A stretch of DNA of 64,000 bases from Simplicispira sp. 125 (lineage in GTDB: Bacteria > Pseudomonadota > Gammaproteobacteria > Burkholderiales > Burkholderiaceae_C): NCBI RefSeq assembly GCF_003096555.1, contig NZ_QEKM01000001.1:3038001-3102000 (forward strand). The letters run 5' to 3'. A program made the translations under genes and the position numbers. The stretch's first letter is position 1. Every line of letters starts with the position of its first letter. Below are positions 1 to 7,719 of this stretch, piece after piece. The notes under the pieces were generated by a model. It ran no database searches. It worked only from the letters and a program-made list of their open reading frames with translations, and was not told where the DNA came from.

Positions 1-489
1 GCCCTTGGCAATGCCGCACAGATCGAGCTGCACGGGAGCACGCTTGCGGACGCGGCCTGCTGCAGGGTCGATCTCCAGGCCCTCGCGCATCGGGCACGGC
101 GCAGCCTGGCGCACGGTGTGGATCGCTGCGGCGTCGGGTGCATCGCGCACCGCGCCAAAACCCCAGGCATCGACCAGCGCGCCGACGCAGGGGTCAAACG
201 CGCCTGCGCTTTGGCGGTGAATGTCCATGGCGCAGGTCAGCACTTCCAGAATTTCAGGCGGCAGGTCCACCCAGGCGTCCACGGGTGCGCGGTTCAGGCG
301 CACCAGGTCGCTCTCCGGCTTCCAGGGGGACATCTGCGCGTCCACCTGCTGCACCGCCGCAGCAAGGTTCTGGCGCAGGGCGTCCAGGTCCAGAGCGGCG
401 TCACAGTCCACGCTGGCAGACCAGCGCGTGCCCATGGTCGGGCCGTGCAGGGTGGCGCGCTGGCAGGGCGCGGCAGCGTCAGAAGACAT
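1..489 (-). CDS. apbE: FAD:protein FMN transferase ApbE, N-terminal part (runs off window)
   Basis: ApbE covalently attaches FMN from FAD to Ser/Thr residues of exported or membrane redox proteins. The reading frame starts at ATG 489 and is open to the window edge, giving 163 codons of an expected 300 or so. Visible family signatures are the early MGTRWS segment, the MSPWKPESDLVRLN stretch (usual MS.Y...SEL..LN), and LDLCGIAKG near the cut end, matching the family's D-L-G-G-I-A-K-G flavin-binding motif with Cys for the first Gly. It overlaps the upstream reductase gene by 11 bases, so the two are translationally coupled. The neighbouring DUF2271 protein is the likeliest substrate. No clear signal peptide is visible at this start, so export would need another start or another explanation. 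Confidence 0.88.
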   Translation of the reverse strand, partial: MSSDAAAPCQRATLHGPTMGTRWSASVDCDAALDLDALRQNLAAAVQQVDAQMSPWKPESDLVRLNRAPVDAWVDLPPEILEVLTCAMDIHRQSAGAFDPCVGALVDAWGFGAVRDAPDAAAIHTVRQAAPCPMREGLEIDPAAGRVRKRAPVQLDLCGIAKG

Positions 490-2671
490 CTTCGGCATAG
501 CGCTCTTTTGCTTTGAGCTGCGCCACGCTCAAGTGCAGCGGCGCAAGGATGGCGTCCAACGCCTCGGCCACGCCCTTGGCCATGGCGCGGCTGCCGCAGA
601 CGCGCACCAGGGCACCCTGGGCCAGCAGTGCGCGTACGCGCTCGGCGTCGCGGCGCAGGGCATCCTGCACATAACCACCGCCTTCGGGGATGCGCGAGAA
701 CACCGTCTGTACACTTGCCAGCCGCCCTTCGCCCAACCAGCGCTGGATTTCGGGGCCAAAGTAAAAGTCCTGCGCCGGATCGCGCCCCCCAAAATACAGG
801 TGCATGGGTGTGTGCCGATCGTTGCGACGGATGAAACCGGCCAGCGGCGCCACGCCCGTGCCCGCCCCGATCAGCAGCACCGGGCGGCGTGTACGCGGCA
901 GTGCAAAACCGGGATTAGAGCGGATGAAAGCGGCAATGCTGTCCCCCGGTTGCAGGCCCAGCAAATGCGTAGAGCACAGGCCACCCGGCAACAGGCGCAC
1001 GCAGATTTCCAGAAACCCATCCTGCGAGCCCGACGCCAGCGAGTAATAACGCGGCACGGCCGAGCCAGGCGCCAGGATGCCCACCAAATCGCCCGCCGCA
1101 AAGTGCCCCAGGCGGGCGCCGCCGCCCTGCGCGGGCCAGGCAAAGCGCAGGATGGCCGTGGGCTCGTCGCTGTGCTCTCGGTAGCCCTGGCGCGCTACAA
1201 GCGTGAGCGCGGTGGTGGGCGGAACGCGCGGCACATAGTCGAGCACCAGGGGTTCGCCCAGTGCCTGCGCCAGTGCCTGGCCCCAGCGGGTGAACTGCTG
1301 GCTCGATTGCTGGTGGATGCATTCGAGCGGCAGCAGCGCAGGCCAGCCGCGCGCGCGCAGGGTCTGCTCCAGTGCCTCGGCAAAGGCGCAGAAGGCCGGG
1401 TACTGCCGGTCGCCAAAGCCCAGCACCGTCACCGGCACGGCGCTGGCGGTCAATTTTGCGATGCGCTCGAGTGCGTCTTTGGCGTGCGCCGGGGCCTGGC
1501 CTTCGCCATAGGTGGCGGCGAGCACGAACACCTGCTGCGTGGCGAGCGCGGTCTGGAAATGCTCCAGGGCGCCGGTATGCACGCGGTGCCCGCTGTGGAT
1601 CAGCGCATCCTGCAGCGCCTGGGCAAAACCCCAGGTGCTGCCGCCTTCACTGGCGACAAAGATAAGCACGTCAGCCTGTGCCAGCGGGCTGTTGCCGGTG
1701 ATCTGCAGTGTCTGGCTGCGTACTTGCCACCAGATGACCACGCCCGACAGCCAGAACAGCAGCACGCTGGCCCCCACGAGCCCGAGCACCACGGCCCAGG
1801 GCCAAGCCGACTCACCGGTGTGCAGCACCAAAGCCCAGTCGTAGATGCGCTGTGCAAAGGTGGCGTCTTGCCAGGCCAGCATGTTCCCGGAGTAGCGATC
1901 CACCCAGCCTTCACCCTGAAGAGTGGCGACGCTCCAGATGTCTTCGGGGTCGGAAGCGTCGGGGAAATTCAGCTTGCGCAAGTCCCGGACGGCGAGGTTT
2001 TGCAGCGCAGAGAGCTGCGCCCCAGGCAGGGCGGTCTGGCCAGTGACCACAGAGACCACATCGGGCTCGGTCCCGGCGTCCAAAGTCACCAGCCCCAGGG
2101 TCGAGGCGCTCATAGTGAGCGCGGTGAGGGATGTCAGGCACAGCACCGCGAGCACCACCCGACCGGTGACGACGTGGATGCGCTGTGCCAGCGAGCCCCG
2201 CACCCGCGCGCCCAGGCGCCGCCAGCCACCCATGCGGCGCAGCAGCAGAACCAGGGCCGAGATGCATATCAAGCCCATAGCCAGCGCAATGCCCGCCGCA
2301 CCCCAGCGCCCGGCGTCACCCAGCAGCAGCGAGCGGTGCAGGTTTTTCACCCAGCGCGGCAGCGCTGAGGGCTGCCAGGCGCCCAGCACCCGGCCATCGG
2401 CCGGGTCCACGTAGTGCGCCTGCGCCTCGTCGCCGACAAAGCCGAACACCACGATGGCGCCCGAGGGCAGGTGGCGGATTTCCTCCGCGTCCGGCACGGT
2501 GCGCGTCACACGCTCCACCAACGTGGCCACCGACAGGTCACCCGGTGCGGCGGGTGCCTGCCACGCCTCCTGAACCGGGTCGAATGCCAGGATGGCACCG
2601 GTGATCCCAAGTACCACGGCCAGGGCGCCGACGGTCAGGCCCAGCCAACGGTGGATTGCCTTCCATCCCAT
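479..2671 (-). CDS. Membrane PepSY / flavodoxin / ferredoxin-NADP reductase-type flavoprotein
   Basis: A 730-aa three-part redox protein. Residues about 1-310 form a PepSY-associated membrane module with an N-terminal helix (about 12-34), helices near 114-136 and 155-175, and a fourth near 285-310. Residues about 333-470 are a flavodoxin domain (FVASEGGSTWG FMN loop, AATYGEGQAP). Residues about 490-730 are a CPR/sulfite-reductase-like FAD and NAD(P)H module (RYYSLAS FAD motif, GAGTGVAPL nucleotide motif, C-terminal aromatic in YAEDVF). It should move electrons from cytosolic NAD(P)H through FAD and FMN to an acceptor in the membrane or periplasm. A good Shine-Dalgarno (aagga) precedes ATG 2671. 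It lies 11 bases after the DUF2271 gene and overlaps apbE. The physiological acceptor is unknown; iron or a flavinylated periplasmic partner are plausible. Confidence 0.85.
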   Translation of the reverse strand: MGWKAIHRWLGLTVGALAVVLGITGAILAFDPVQEAWQAPAAPGDLSVATLVERVTRTVPDAEEIRHLPSGAIVVFGFVGDEAQAHYVDPADGRVLGAWQPSALPRWVKNLHRSLLLGDAGRWGAAGIALAMGLICISALVLLLRRMGGWRRLGARVRGSLAQRIHVVTGRVVLAVLCLTSLTALTMSASTLGLVTLDAGTEPDVVSVVTGQTALPGAQLSALQNLAVRDLRKLNFPDASDPEDIWSVATLQGEGWVDRYSGNMLAWQDATFAQRIYDWALVLHTGESAWPWAVVLGLVGASVLLFWLSGVVIWWQVRSQTLQITGNSPLAQADVLIFVASEGGSTWGFAQALQDALIHSGHRVHTGALEHFQTALATQQVFVLAATYGEGQAPAHAKDALERIAKLTASAVPVTVLGFGDRQYPAFCAFAEALEQTLRARGWPALLPLECIHQQSSQQFTRWGQALAQALGEPLVLDYVPRVPPTTALTLVARQGYREHSDEPTAILRFAWPAQGGGARLGHFAAGDLVGILAPGSAVPRYYSLASGSQDGFLEICVRLLPGGLCSTHLLGLQPGDSIAAFIRSNPGFALPRTRRPVLLIGAGTGVAPLAGFIRRNDRHTPMHLYFGGRDPAQDFYFGPEIQRWLGEGRLASVQTVFSRIPEGGGYVQDALRRDAERVRALLAQGALVRVCGSRAMAKGVAEALDAILAPLHLSVAQLKAKERYAEDVF

Positions 2672-2682
2672 GCGCGTGTCCT

Positions 2683-3159
2683 TTACTGCAACTGAAAGGT
2701 CAGCGACTGGATGTACTGCTTGCCAGCCTGCGGTTTGCCAGCGTTGGTGGTCGTCAGCGGTACGCGGATTTCCGATGGGCTGTCGCGCATGTCTTCCACG
2801 GCCGCGTCGATGCGGATTTCGTAGCCTGCGTCAATCAGTGCATCGGCCAGGTCGGCCGTGACCTTGAGCGTGCGGCCCGCGCCCACGCTGGCGCCCGTGA
2901 CGCCGTTCAGGCGCTTGGCGTCACCGGCCGAGAGCCGGTTCCAGTCGGACAGGTGCTTGTGGTACTTGGCCTTGCCGCCGGCCACCCACAGCGTGCCGGC
3001 GTACGCCCCCTTGGCATCGGTCAGGTAGGCGGCCAGGTAGGCGCCGTCGCCGCCATAGTTTTTGAGCTGGGCGGTCAGCGTGACCTGGCGGCTGTGCGCC
3101 AGGGCGGGCAGGGCCAGCACGCAGGCGGCGGCCAAAGTGGTCAAGAGAGGTTTGGACAT
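2683..3159 (-). CDS. DUF2271 periplasmic protein, probable ApbE flavinylation substrate
   Basis: A 158-aa protein with a cleavable-looking signal peptide (residues 1-21, hydrophobic core followed by ALAHS). The mature part matches my recollection of DUF2271 proteins (QVTLTAQLKNYGG start, DAKGAYAGTLWVAGGK, KYHKHLSDW). Residues 85-91 read NGVTGAS. This resembles the D-G-x-(S/T)-G-A-(S/T) consensus to which ApbE attaches FMN in Nqr/Rnf and related flavoproteins; Ser91 would be the acceptor. DUF2271 next to apbE and PepSY proteins is a recurring association. I infer a small periplasmic FMN carrier that receives electrons from the adjacent membrane reductase. Start 3159 has a plausible ribosome site (ggag). 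Confidence 0.75.
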   Translation of the reverse strand: MSKPLLTTLAAACVLALPALAHSRQVTLTAQLKNYGGDGAYLAAYLTDAKGAYAGTLWVAGGKAKYHKHLSDWNRLSAGDAKRLNGVTGASVGAGRTLKVTADLADALIDAGYEIRIDAAVEDMRDSPSEIRVPLTTTNAGKPQAGKQYIQSLTFQLQ

Positions 3160-3179
3160 GGTGATGCTCCGGTATGAAA

Positions 3180-3587
3180 TTACTCAACCTGGCCGCGTGG
3201 CGCGGTACCAGGGGTGAACAGGGGTGACGGCGCAACGGCGCTGCCTGGTTGCTGTGGCCCGCCCTGCGGTGCGGCGTGCTCACGATCCCGCTCCCGCGTG
3301 CGCTGATGATCGCGTTGTTTCATCTTCACGACCTTCAGGGTTTCCGGGTCGATCTTGGCCTTGAAACCACGGCCCTGGGCGTCGGTGCCACGAATTTCAT
3401 AGCAACCATCGTCTATTTTCAGTCGCTGAATCTGCCAGCCCTGCTGGGCCGCCATTTGCCGCACGGCCTCGCGCGACTGCCAGCGGTTCACCGGCGCGTC
3501 GCAATCGTCATCGGCCCATGTGGGCAGGACCGCCAGGCCCAGTGCCATGGCCAGCAAGCCACGGCGCAGAGTGGGGGAGTTTTTCAT
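3180..3587 (-). CDS. PepSY domain exported protein
   Basis: A 135-aa protein with signal peptide (residues 1-26, ending LPTWA). A PepSY-like domain covers about 30-95: WQSREAVRQMAAQQGW, IDDGCYEIRGTDAQG, KAKIDPETLKVVK. The C-terminal 35 residues are charged, then Pro/Gly-rich and low complexity. Start ATG 3587 was chosen over a frame extending to 3623 because aaggagc sits at the right distance and the signal peptide then begins cleanly. It lies 22 bases after the ferric-reductase-like gene in the same operon. PepSY domains accompany flavin and heme redox modules and extracytoplasmic sensors. Two Cys residues (CDAP and DGCYE) could form a disulfide. Confidence 0.75.
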   Translation of the reverse strand: MKNSPTLRRGLLAMALGLAVLPTWADDDCDAPVNRWQSREAVRQMAAQQGWQIQRLKIDDGCYEIRGTDAQGRGFKAKIDPETLKVVKMKQRDHQRTRERDREHAAPQGGPQQPGSAVAPSPLFTPGTAPRGQVE

Positions 3588-3609
3588 GGTGATGCTCCTT
3601 TTCAACAGG

Positions 3610-4995
3610 TTAACGCATGGCAAATGATTCGCGGTGCAGGCGCCAGCGGCTGGGGCCGCGTGCGTGCGCGTGCAGTGCGTCGCCCAGGCCCTGGGGGCCG
3701 CAGAACCAGATGTCCAATGGGCCGCCGGGTTCGGCTTGCAAATCCTGCGGCGTCAGGCGCTGGCCCTGGGCTTCGCTGTGCACGGTGAGCGGCACGGGCG
3801 GCTGGGCCTGCGCGCACAGCGCTTGCAGGCGCGCCAGCAGCGGGTCGCGCCGGGCGTCGCGCGTGCAGTAATGCATGTGTACGGGGGCTGGGTCGCGGCC
3901 TTCGGTGGGCATGCCAGGCTGACGTGCCTCCAGCAGCGCAAAGAAGGGGGTCACGCCCACGCCCGCCGCCACCCACACCTGCTGGCGGCGGCGCGAGCCC
4001 TGGCCATCAAAGCGGCCGTAGGGCCCTTCGATGTCTACGCGCTGACCGGCGCGCAAGCGTTGGTGAAGGGTGCGGGTGTAGTCGCCCAGCGGCTTGATCA
4101 CCAGACGCAGCAGGGGCTCTCCGTCGGGGCTGTGGCCCAGCGCGTTCGGTGCACTGGCAATGGTGAAAGGGTGGGCACCTTCGGCAGCATCAAAACGCAC
4201 GAAGACGAACTGCCCCGCGCGGTGCCCGCGCCAGCTGGGCGGCATGGCGCAAATGACCTCGACCGGCGCACCCGTGGGCGTATCGCCCAGCACGGTGACT
4301 GCCTGGATGCGCGCCGCATGGTTGCGCGAGCGCCCCACCCAGCCCGCCAGCGACCACACGGCGGCCAGGCTGCCCAGTGCCAGCAGCGAGCCCATCAGCA
4401 AGCCCAGCGGCAGCGCCCAGAACGTGAGCGGCATCAGCGCCACGGCATGGAACACCAGCGCGAGGAACAGCACCGGCATGGCACGGTGCAGGAGGCGCCA
4501 GTGTTTATAGGGCAGCAGGCGTGCAATCAGCGTGAGCGCCACCATGGCCAGCAACAGGTAGAAGGCCCACTCGCCCAGGTCCTTGGCAAAACCGCGGGTA
4601 TCCGTCAACCAGGGCAGCACGGCCTCGCGCGCGGGCCTGCCGGCACGGCCCCACAAGGCCTTGATCCAGCCACTCGACTCCTTGGCGCCCCAGTGGGCGA
4701 TGGCGGTGAGGGCGGCGGCGATACCCGTCCATTTGTGCAGGCGGTAGACCTGGTCCATGCCGCCCATCACCCGGTCCAGCAGCGGCAGGCGCAGGGCGAG
4801 CAGCATGACCAGCGCCATCAGGCTGATGCTCCACAGCCCACTCAGGTACATCGCGTGCTGGCGCAACTGCCACCAGCCCAGGGCGACGCCTTGCGCATCG
4901 ACCAGGGGCGAGACACCCAGGTCGGCCGGTGCGACGGCCATCCATGCCAGGGTAATGCCCAGCAACCAGATTCCCAGTACAACTTTGATACGCAT
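3610..4995 (-). CDS. Ferric reductase-like transmembrane flavoprotein
   Basis: A 461-aa protein, first gene of the leftward operon. Residues about 1-200 hold around six membrane helices of the ferric reductase-like type with spaced histidines (LHKWTG, AIAHWG, LHRAMP, FHAVAL) that could bind heme. An FAD-binding FR-type domain follows (about 215-315: GQFVFVRF, HPFTIAS) and then an NAD-binding domain (WVAAGVGVTPFFALL, MHYCTRDARRDPLL, WFCGPQGLGDAL). This layout takes NAD(P)H electrons through FAD to membrane heme and an external acceptor, as in ferric reductases and NOX-like proteins. Start 4995 (MRIKVVLG) was preferred to 5103 because gaagga lies just upstream and a helix starts at once. With ApbE and DUF2271 it suggests transmembrane electron export or metal reduction. 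Confidence 0.82.
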   Translation of the reverse strand: MRIKVVLGIWLLGITLAWMAVAPADLGVSPLVDAQGVALGWWQLRQHAMYLSGLWSISLMALVMLLALRLPLLDRVMGGMDQVYRLHKWTGIAAALTAIAHWGAKESSGWIKALWGRAGRPAREAVLPWLTDTRGFAKDLGEWAFYLLLAMVALTLIARLLPYKHWRLLHRAMPVLFLALVFHAVALMPLTFWALPLGLLMGSLLALGSLAAVWSLAGWVGRSRNHAARIQAVTVLGDTPTGAPVEVICAMPPSWRGHRAGQFVFVRFDAAEGAHPFTIASAPNALGHSPDGEPLLRLVIKPLGDYTRTLHQRLRAGQRVDIEGPYGRFDGQGSRRRQQVWVAAGVGVTPFFALLEARQPGMPTEGRDPAPVHMHYCTRDARRDPLLARLQALCAQAQPPVPLTVHSEAQGQRLTPQDLQAEPGGPLDIWFCGPQGLGDALHAHARGPSRWRLHRESFAMR

Positions 4996-5065
4996 GAGGA
5001 AGTCCTTCTTTTCTCGTTCAGAACCATTGTGAAAAACCCACCTTGAACGAATACTGAAAGGCACA

Positions 5066-5082
5066 TTCATCTTCCGTTCATC
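5066..5082. promoter_or_regulatory. Direct repeat TTCATC-N5-TTCATC, candidate response-regulator box
   Basis: The 110-base gap between the two divergent operons contains TTCATC at 5066-5071 and again at 5077-5082, spaced 11 bases centre to centre. One helical turn between hexamers is how OmpR/PmrA-family dimers bind. A reverse-oriented half-site (TGAACG, 5044-5049) lies 20 bases away. The natural candidate regulator is the response regulator encoded just downstream at 5458. Confidence 0.45.
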
Positions 5083-5105
5083 ACCTCCGGGGTAAAAAAC
5101 CACCT

Positions 5106-5477
5106 ATGTCCTCGTACGCTGCGCTCACCCTTCGTCGGCTCGCCCTGCCCTGCGTAGCGCTGTGCCTGCTCGGCGCGAGCCCCTTGCTGCGCGCCGATGA
5201 CCACGACCATGGCTCCCACGAGCTGGCACGCCAGGCGCTGGAACAAGGCCGGGTGCTGCCCCTGCGCACCGTGCTCGAAAAAATCGAACGCGACTACCAA
5301 GGACAGGCACTGAAGGTGGAATTCGAGCAGGACGACGGTCGCTTCCTCTATAAAATTCGCCTGCTGCAAAGCGATGGCCGCATGGTCAAGCTCAAGGTCG
5401 ATGCCGTCGATGGCAAGGTGCTCGACAGCAAGCGCAAGGAACACGAAAAGGACAGGAATGCGCATCCTCGTCGTTGA
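5106..5477 (+). CDS. PepSY domain periplasmic protein, first gene of two-component operon
   Basis: A 123-aa protein with signal peptide (about 1-30, ALCLLGASPLLRADD). A His-rich segment follows (DDHDHGSHE, residues 31-39) and could bind metal. One PepSY domain then covers about 45-110 (LPLRTVLEKIERDYQG, KVEFEQDDGRFLYKIRL, VDAVDGKVLD). The gene overlaps the response-regulator start by 20 bases, so it is translated with the two-component system. Similar proteins are encoded with PhoP/QseB-like systems; it may modulate the kinase or be a regulated effector. The shared PepSY theme with the divergent operon suggests one function. Confidence 0.75.
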   Translation: MSSYAALTLRRLALPCVALCLLGASPLLRADDHDHGSHELARQALEQGRVLPLRTVLEKIERDYQGQALKVEFEQDDGRFLYKIRLLQSDGRMVKLKVDAVDGKVLDSKRKEHEKDRNAHPRR

Positions 5478-6129
5478 AGATGAACCCACGCTGTGCCACC
5501 AACTGGTGCAAGCCGTCGCCGCGGCAGGACACACGGTCGAGAGCGCCAGCGACGGTGTCACTGCGCACTATTTGGGCGACGTGGAAGACTTCGACGCCGT
5601 GGTGCTGGACCTGGGCCTGCCCGCGCTCGACGGCCTGTCGGTGCTGCGCCGCTGGCGTGCGGCGGGACGCACCATGCCGGTGCTCATCCTCACCGCGCGC
5701 AGCGCCTGGCATGAAAAAGTGGCGGGCATGGATGCGGGCGCGGACGACTACCTGGCCAAACCCTTTCACATGGAAGAACTGCTGGCGCGCCTGCGCGCCC
5801 TGCTGCGCCGCCTGGGCGAACACACCAGCGCGCAATGGCAATGCGGGGCCATCCTGCTCGACACGCGCCAGGCCCGCGTGCTGGTCGACGGCCTGCCCCT
5901 GCAACTGACCAGCCATGAGTTCAAGCTGCTGTCGCTGCTCATGCAGCGCAAGGGCGAAGTGCTCTCGCGCACCGAATTGTCCGAACACATCTACCCGCAC
6001 GACAGCGACCGCGACTCCAACACCATTGAAGTCTTCGTCGGCCGCCTGCGCAAGAAGCTGCCCGCCGGCAGCATCGAAACCGTGCGTGGCCTGGGCTACC
6101 GGTTGATCGACGCGGGCCACGCGGCGTGA
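5458..6129 (+). CDS. OmpR/PhoP-family response regulator
   Basis: A 223-aa two-domain regulator. The receiver domain (about 1-115) has the acidic pair after MRILVVED, phosphoacceptor Asp51 in VVLDLGLPALDG, and the conserved Lys in DDYLAKPFHMEELL. The C-terminal winged-helix domain (about 125-220) has LTSHEFKLLSLLMQRKGEV, VFVGRLRKKL and VRGLGYRL. Start 5458 was chosen because the receiver fold starts there, with aaggacagga upstream. It overlaps the PepSY gene and shares a GTGA overlap with the kinase. It probably controls its own operon and the divergent flavoprotein operon through the direct repeat at 5066-5082. Confidence 0.9.
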   Translation: MRILVVEDEPTLCHQLVQAVAAAGHTVESASDGVTAHYLGDVEDFDAVVLDLGLPALDGLSVLRRWRAAGRTMPVLILTARSAWHEKVAGMDAGADDYLAKPFHMEELLARLRALLRRLGEHTSAQWQCGAILLDTRQARVLVDGLPLQLTSHEFKLLSLLMQRKGEVLSRTELSEHIYPHDSDRDSNTIEVFVGRLRKKLPAGSIETVRGLGYRLIDAGHAA

Positions 6130-7520
6130 GAACGGGGTCGCTGCGCCTGCGCCTGCTGGCGGGCACGCTGGCCTGGATGCTGCTGGCCATTGCCCTGGTG
6201 GGCTGGGGCCTGCGGACCTTGTTCCAGGACCATGTCACACAACAATTGCAGGCCCAACTGGTGATGCAGCTCGACCATTTGAGTGCTTCGGTCGATTGGG
6301 AGCCCCCCGGCCGCGTCAGCGTGAGCGCCATGGCTGCCGATCCGCGCCTGGCGCAGCCCTTGTCGGGCCTGTACTGGCAGATTGACCGGCAGGGCACTGC
6401 GCCCCAGGCGGGCGTAGCACGCTCGCGCTCGCTGTGGGACCAGGTGCTGCGTTTGCCCGACGCACCAAAGTCCTATCCTGCCAGTGGTTACAGCGTCTTG
6501 CTGCTACGTGACGCCCAGGGCCACGCCTTGCTGGCCGTGGCGCGCACCCTGCAACTGCCCGAGGACGATGCGCCCCCGCTGCGCCTGGTGGTGGCGGGCG
6601 ACAAGGCACTATTGGCCGAACCCTTGCAGCGCTTCACCCAGATGCTGCTGATGGCGCTGGGCATGCTGGCGCTGGGCCTGGCCTTGGCCATCGCCATGCA
6701 ATTGCAGCTGGCGCTGCGGCCGCTCAAGCTTTTGCGCGCGCGCCTGGCGAGCGTGCGCAGCGGCGCCGCCGGGCAGCTGGAAGGCAGTTTTCCGAACGAA
6801 CTACAACCGCTGGTCAACGAGTTCAACCACGTGCTGCGCGAGAACGCAGACATGGTGCAGCGCGCCCGCACCCAGGCCGGCAACCTGGCCCACGCGGTGC
6901 ACACGCCGCTGTCCATCCTGGCCAATGCCGCTGACCGAGAAAGCAGCCCGCTGGCACTGCTCGTGCAGGAGCAGGTGGCGACGGCGCGCCGCCAGGTGGA
7001 CTACCACCTGGCCCGTGCACGCGCTGCCGCTGCCGTGCGCGCCACAGGGCTGCGCACCCCCGTATTGCCGCCGCTGCAGGCACTGCTGCGCACCATGCAG
7101 CGCCTGCATGCCGAGCGCCATCTGTCGTTTGAACTTGCACCCGAGGCGCAGGACGGCGCCTTTCGCGGAGAAGAGCAGGACCTGTACGAACTGCTGGGCA
7201 ATTTGATCGACAACGCCGGCAAGTCGGCGCACCAGCGCGTGGTGGTCGATGTGCAGTTGTCGCAGGGCCAGTTGTGCTTCACCGTTGATGACGACGGCCC
7301 CGGCATTCCCGAGGCGCAGCGCGAGCACATGTTCCAGCGCGGCGTGCAGCTCGACGAGCAGCGCCCTGGCTCCGGCCTGGGTCTGGACATCGTGCGCGCG
7401 CTGGCCGAGACCTACGGCGGCAGCGTGCAGGCCCAGGCATCGCCCCTGGGTGGCGCACGCCTGCGCCTGTGCCTGCCCCTGGCCGATGGAGAGGAAGGCA
7501 GCCAACGCCGATCCGTCTAG
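6126..7520 (+). CDS. Sensor histidine kinase, PhoQ/QseC-like
   Basis: A 464-aa membrane kinase starting at GTG 6126, overlapping the regulator stop by four bases. It has helices at about 11-32 and 172-192 flanking a periplasmic sensor of about 140 residues. The HAMP-like and dimerisation region carries the H-box around His256 (NLAHAVHTPLS). The catalytic domain shows an N box (ELLGNLIDNAGK), a G1 box (DDDGPGIP) and a G2 box (GSGLGLDIV). The residue after the phospho-His is Ala, as in PhoQ-like HxxxTP variants rather than HExxTP. The signal is unknown; the PepSY partner and redox neighbours suggest metal, redox or envelope stress. Confidence 0.9.
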   Translation: MRTGSLRLRLLAGTLAWMLLAIALVGWGLRTLFQDHVTQQLQAQLVMQLDHLSASVDWEPPGRVSVSAMAADPRLAQPLSGLYWQIDRQGTAPQAGVARSRSLWDQVLRLPDAPKSYPASGYSVLLLRDAQGHALLAVARTLQLPEDDAPPLRLVVAGDKALLAEPLQRFTQMLLMALGMLALGLALAIAMQLQLALRPLKLLRARLASVRSGAAGQLEGSFPNELQPLVNEFNHVLRENADMVQRARTQAGNLAHAVHTPLSILANAADRESSPLALLVQEQVATARRQVDYHLARARAAAAVRATGLRTPVLPPLQALLRTMQRLHAERHLSFELAPEAQDGAFRGEEQDLYELLGNLIDNAGKSAHQRVVVDVQLSQGQLCFTVDDDGPGIPEAQREHMFQRGVQLDEQRPGSGLGLDIVRALAETYGGSVQAQASPLGGARLRLCLPLADGEEGSQRRSV

Positions 7521-7590
7521 ATATTTGGATAAAAATAGGCTCCAAGGCAATACTGGAAAGCGCTGCAAGCTATTTATTAAATAGCACTTC
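7521..7590. repeat. Copy of dispersed AGCGCT/AATAGC short repeat
   Basis: Directly after the kinase stop. It contains aaaaataggctccaaggc, then aaagcgctgcaagctat and aaatagcac. It belongs to the loosely conserved element recurring near 13970, 18194, 24322, 25808, 28372, 33304, 44508, 50150, 56719 and 59242. Confidence 0.5.
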
Positions 7591-7606
7591 TCCGCCAGCG
7601 CCAGAC

Positions 7607-7712
7607 CTAGGAGTCTGTCGGACTTGGAGCGTCGAAAGCGAGAATTGGCCCCGGCGAGGACAGTTTTTGCCGGATTTGCAGCCGACGATTTTCAAGTCCG
7701 ACAGGCTCCTAG
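7607..7712. repeat. 106-bp palindrome-ended element (MITE-like)
   Basis: Terminal 20-base inverted repeats at 7607-7626 (CTAGGAGTCTGTCGGACTTG) and 7693-7712 (CAAGTCCGACAGGCTCCTAG) differ at one position and enclose 66 bases with no coding capacity. The sequence could fold into one long hairpin between the two converging genes. Size, ends and lack of ORF fit a non-autonomous mobile element or REP-like unit. No transposase with matching ends is in the window and no target-site duplication is obvious. Confidence 0.7.
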
Positions 7713-7719
7713 AAAGCGC

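Noticed and set aside
221..2368. 715-residue plus-strand open frame
   Set aside because: It lies antisense to the flavoprotein gene, whose minus-strand frame has clear flavodoxin and FNR motifs. The plus frame has no domain resemblance and is a high-GC shadow.
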